8,242 bases of DNA, taken from contig JALQWE010000143.1 in the NCBI GenBank assembly GCA_023258825.1, positions 1 through 8,242 on the forward strand, in the 5' to 3' direction. The stretch is from Planctomycetaceae bacterium (GTDB lineage Bacteria; Planctomycetota; Planctomycetia; Planctomycetales; Planctomycetaceae). The stretch's first letter is position 1. Each line of letters starts with the position of its first letter. A model generated the notes under the pieces. It saw only the letters and a program-made list of their open reading frames with translations, searched no databases and was not told the origin of the DNA. Shown one piece after another: positions 7,460 to 8,242 of this stretch. The translations under genes and the position numbers were made by a program.

Positions 7460-8242
7460 ATGTTTCGTGACCTGCCACTGCCTCTGCTGTTTTTTGTCGC
7501 CAGCCTGTGCGGATTGTCGCATGTCGATGCTGGTGCGGACCAGCTCACAGTCTTGCGGCCGGTCCCTCACCAGGTGGTGCAACGTACAGGATTTCTGCCT
7601 GAGTCGTCCAACGAAATTCCGAAGAATCGAGGCTGTGCCCGTCTGCGTGTGGAACTCAGCAGCTCTGGCAGTCTAAGTGGCCAGCTGCAGTCGCAGTATC
7701 GTTTGATCGACGTCCGATCCTCGTTGACTGAACCTGCCTGGCGACCGTTTCGCATCGACTACAATCCAGAGACACGAAGCGTGTCCGGGGAATGTCTGGC
7801 CACGGCAGGGGGCTGGTATCGTCTGGAGGTGCGTCTCCGCGAGAATTCGGATCAGCCATGGATGACGGCACAGGTCGAACCGGTCGGCGTTGGTGAGCTC
7901 TTTCTGGTGGCGGGGCAGTCTTACGCGACCAATACAAATGACGAGCGGTTGAGGGTTGAGGACGAGATTCTGCGTGTTGCCGCATTTGATACGCGGTCCG
8001 ATACCTGGCAGACCGCGCATGATCCGCAGCCAGCGCCTGTCAATTCTGATGGTGGTTCGATCTGGCCGGCGCTGGGCGATGTTCTGGCCCGCAGATACGG
8101 TGTTCCGATTGGGTTCGCGAATGTGGCCGTTGGCGGCACATCGTCTCAGCAATGGCAGCCGGGTGGAGACTTGCTGCCCCGATTGATTGACGCTGGCAGG
8201 AAACTGGGACGATTTCGGGCAGTGCTGTGGCAACAGGGGGAA
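7460..8242 (+). CDS. Secreted SASA / sialate O-acetylesterase-like hydrolase, 3' partial
   Basis: The open frame runs 261 codons from ATG at 7460 to the right edge without a stop; the gene continues outside. The N-terminus looks like a signal peptide: a hydrophobic core (LPLPLLFFVASLCGL, 5-19) and a likely cleavage after Ala24 (HVDA) or Ala26 (AGA). Residues 30-140 are a beta-rich region that probably forms an accessory domain. The SGNH-type SASA domain begins at VGELFLVAGQSYATN (144-158), with nucleophile Ser154 in block I. It continues with GFANVAVGGTSSQQW (218-232), the Gly/Thr block, and LWQQGE (256-261), the block usually written W-x-Q-G-E. The Asp/His part of the active site would lie beyond the window. 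Known members deacetylate sialic acids or xylan and related glycans in the periplasm or outside the cell; which substrate applies here is not visible. There is no in-frame ATG, GTG or TTG between the upstream stop (TAG at 7367) and 7460, so the start is well determined despite a weak ribosome site. Confidence 0.85.
   Translation, partial: MFRDLPLPLLFFVASLCGLSHVDAGADQLTVLRPVPHQVVQRTGFLPESSNEIPKNRGCARLRVELSSSGSLSGQLQSQYRLIDVRSSLTEPAWRPFRIDYNPETRSVSGECLATAGGWYRLEVRLRENSDQPWMTAQVEPVGVGELFLVAGQSYATNTNDERLRVEDEILRVAAFDTRSDTWQTAHDPQPAPVNSDGGSIWPALGDVLARRYGVPIGFANVAVGGTSSQQWQPGGDLLPRLIDAGRKLGRFRAVLWQQGE

Overview
The window (about 55% G+C by eye) looks like chromosomal DNA from a planctomycete. This rests on protein architecture, not on any marker gene. 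The main clue is a very large Ser/Thr kinase-type protein that ends in a formylglycine-generating-enzyme-like (SUMF1/FGE) domain, preceded by HEAT-like helices and the phrase 'RRWYLQPG...PVDFVMGSP', a combination typical of Planctomycetes. A secreted SASA/sialate-O-acetylesterase-like protein and starts that mostly lack a Shine-Dalgarno sequence fit the same group. Genus-level placement is not possible from this sequence.

Layout. Positions 2-4699 (+) hold the 3' part of one giant gene whose 5' end lies left of the window. It carries the tail of a protein kinase domain, an nSTAND-type P-loop NTPase, one membrane helix, a helical region, a degenerate beta-rich repeat region, HEAT-like helices and a C-terminal FGE-like domain. 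Three genes on the minus strand follow, convergent with it: an Rpn/PD-(D/E)XK nuclease (4946-5893), a short YkgJ-type cysteine-cluster protein (6018-6317) and a CutC-family protein (6472-7236). A secreted SASA-type esterase starts at 7460 (+), divergent from cutC, and runs off the right edge.

The spaces between genes are all short: 4700-4945, 5894-6017, 6318-6471 and 7237-7459. No tRNA, rRNA, CRISPR array, insertion sequence or convincing terminator is visible in them. The only structure I would note is an imperfect palindrome just upstream of the Rpn start.

How the genes relate. The giant protein reads as a membrane-anchored signalling protein: kinase and STAND switch inside, and (if the single membrane helix is real) a long sensory or binding portion outside. 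cutC and the YkgJ-like gene may be co-transcribed, and both families are linked to metals, but this is only suggestive. The Rpn gene is probably independent; Rpn proteins are mobile-element-like nucleases linked to recombination and phage defence. I see no complete, clearly new multi-gene system. The observations most worth a second look are the domain chain of the giant protein with its non-catalytic FGE domain, and a possible internal translation start in the Rpn gene that could yield a small C-terminal antitoxin-like product.
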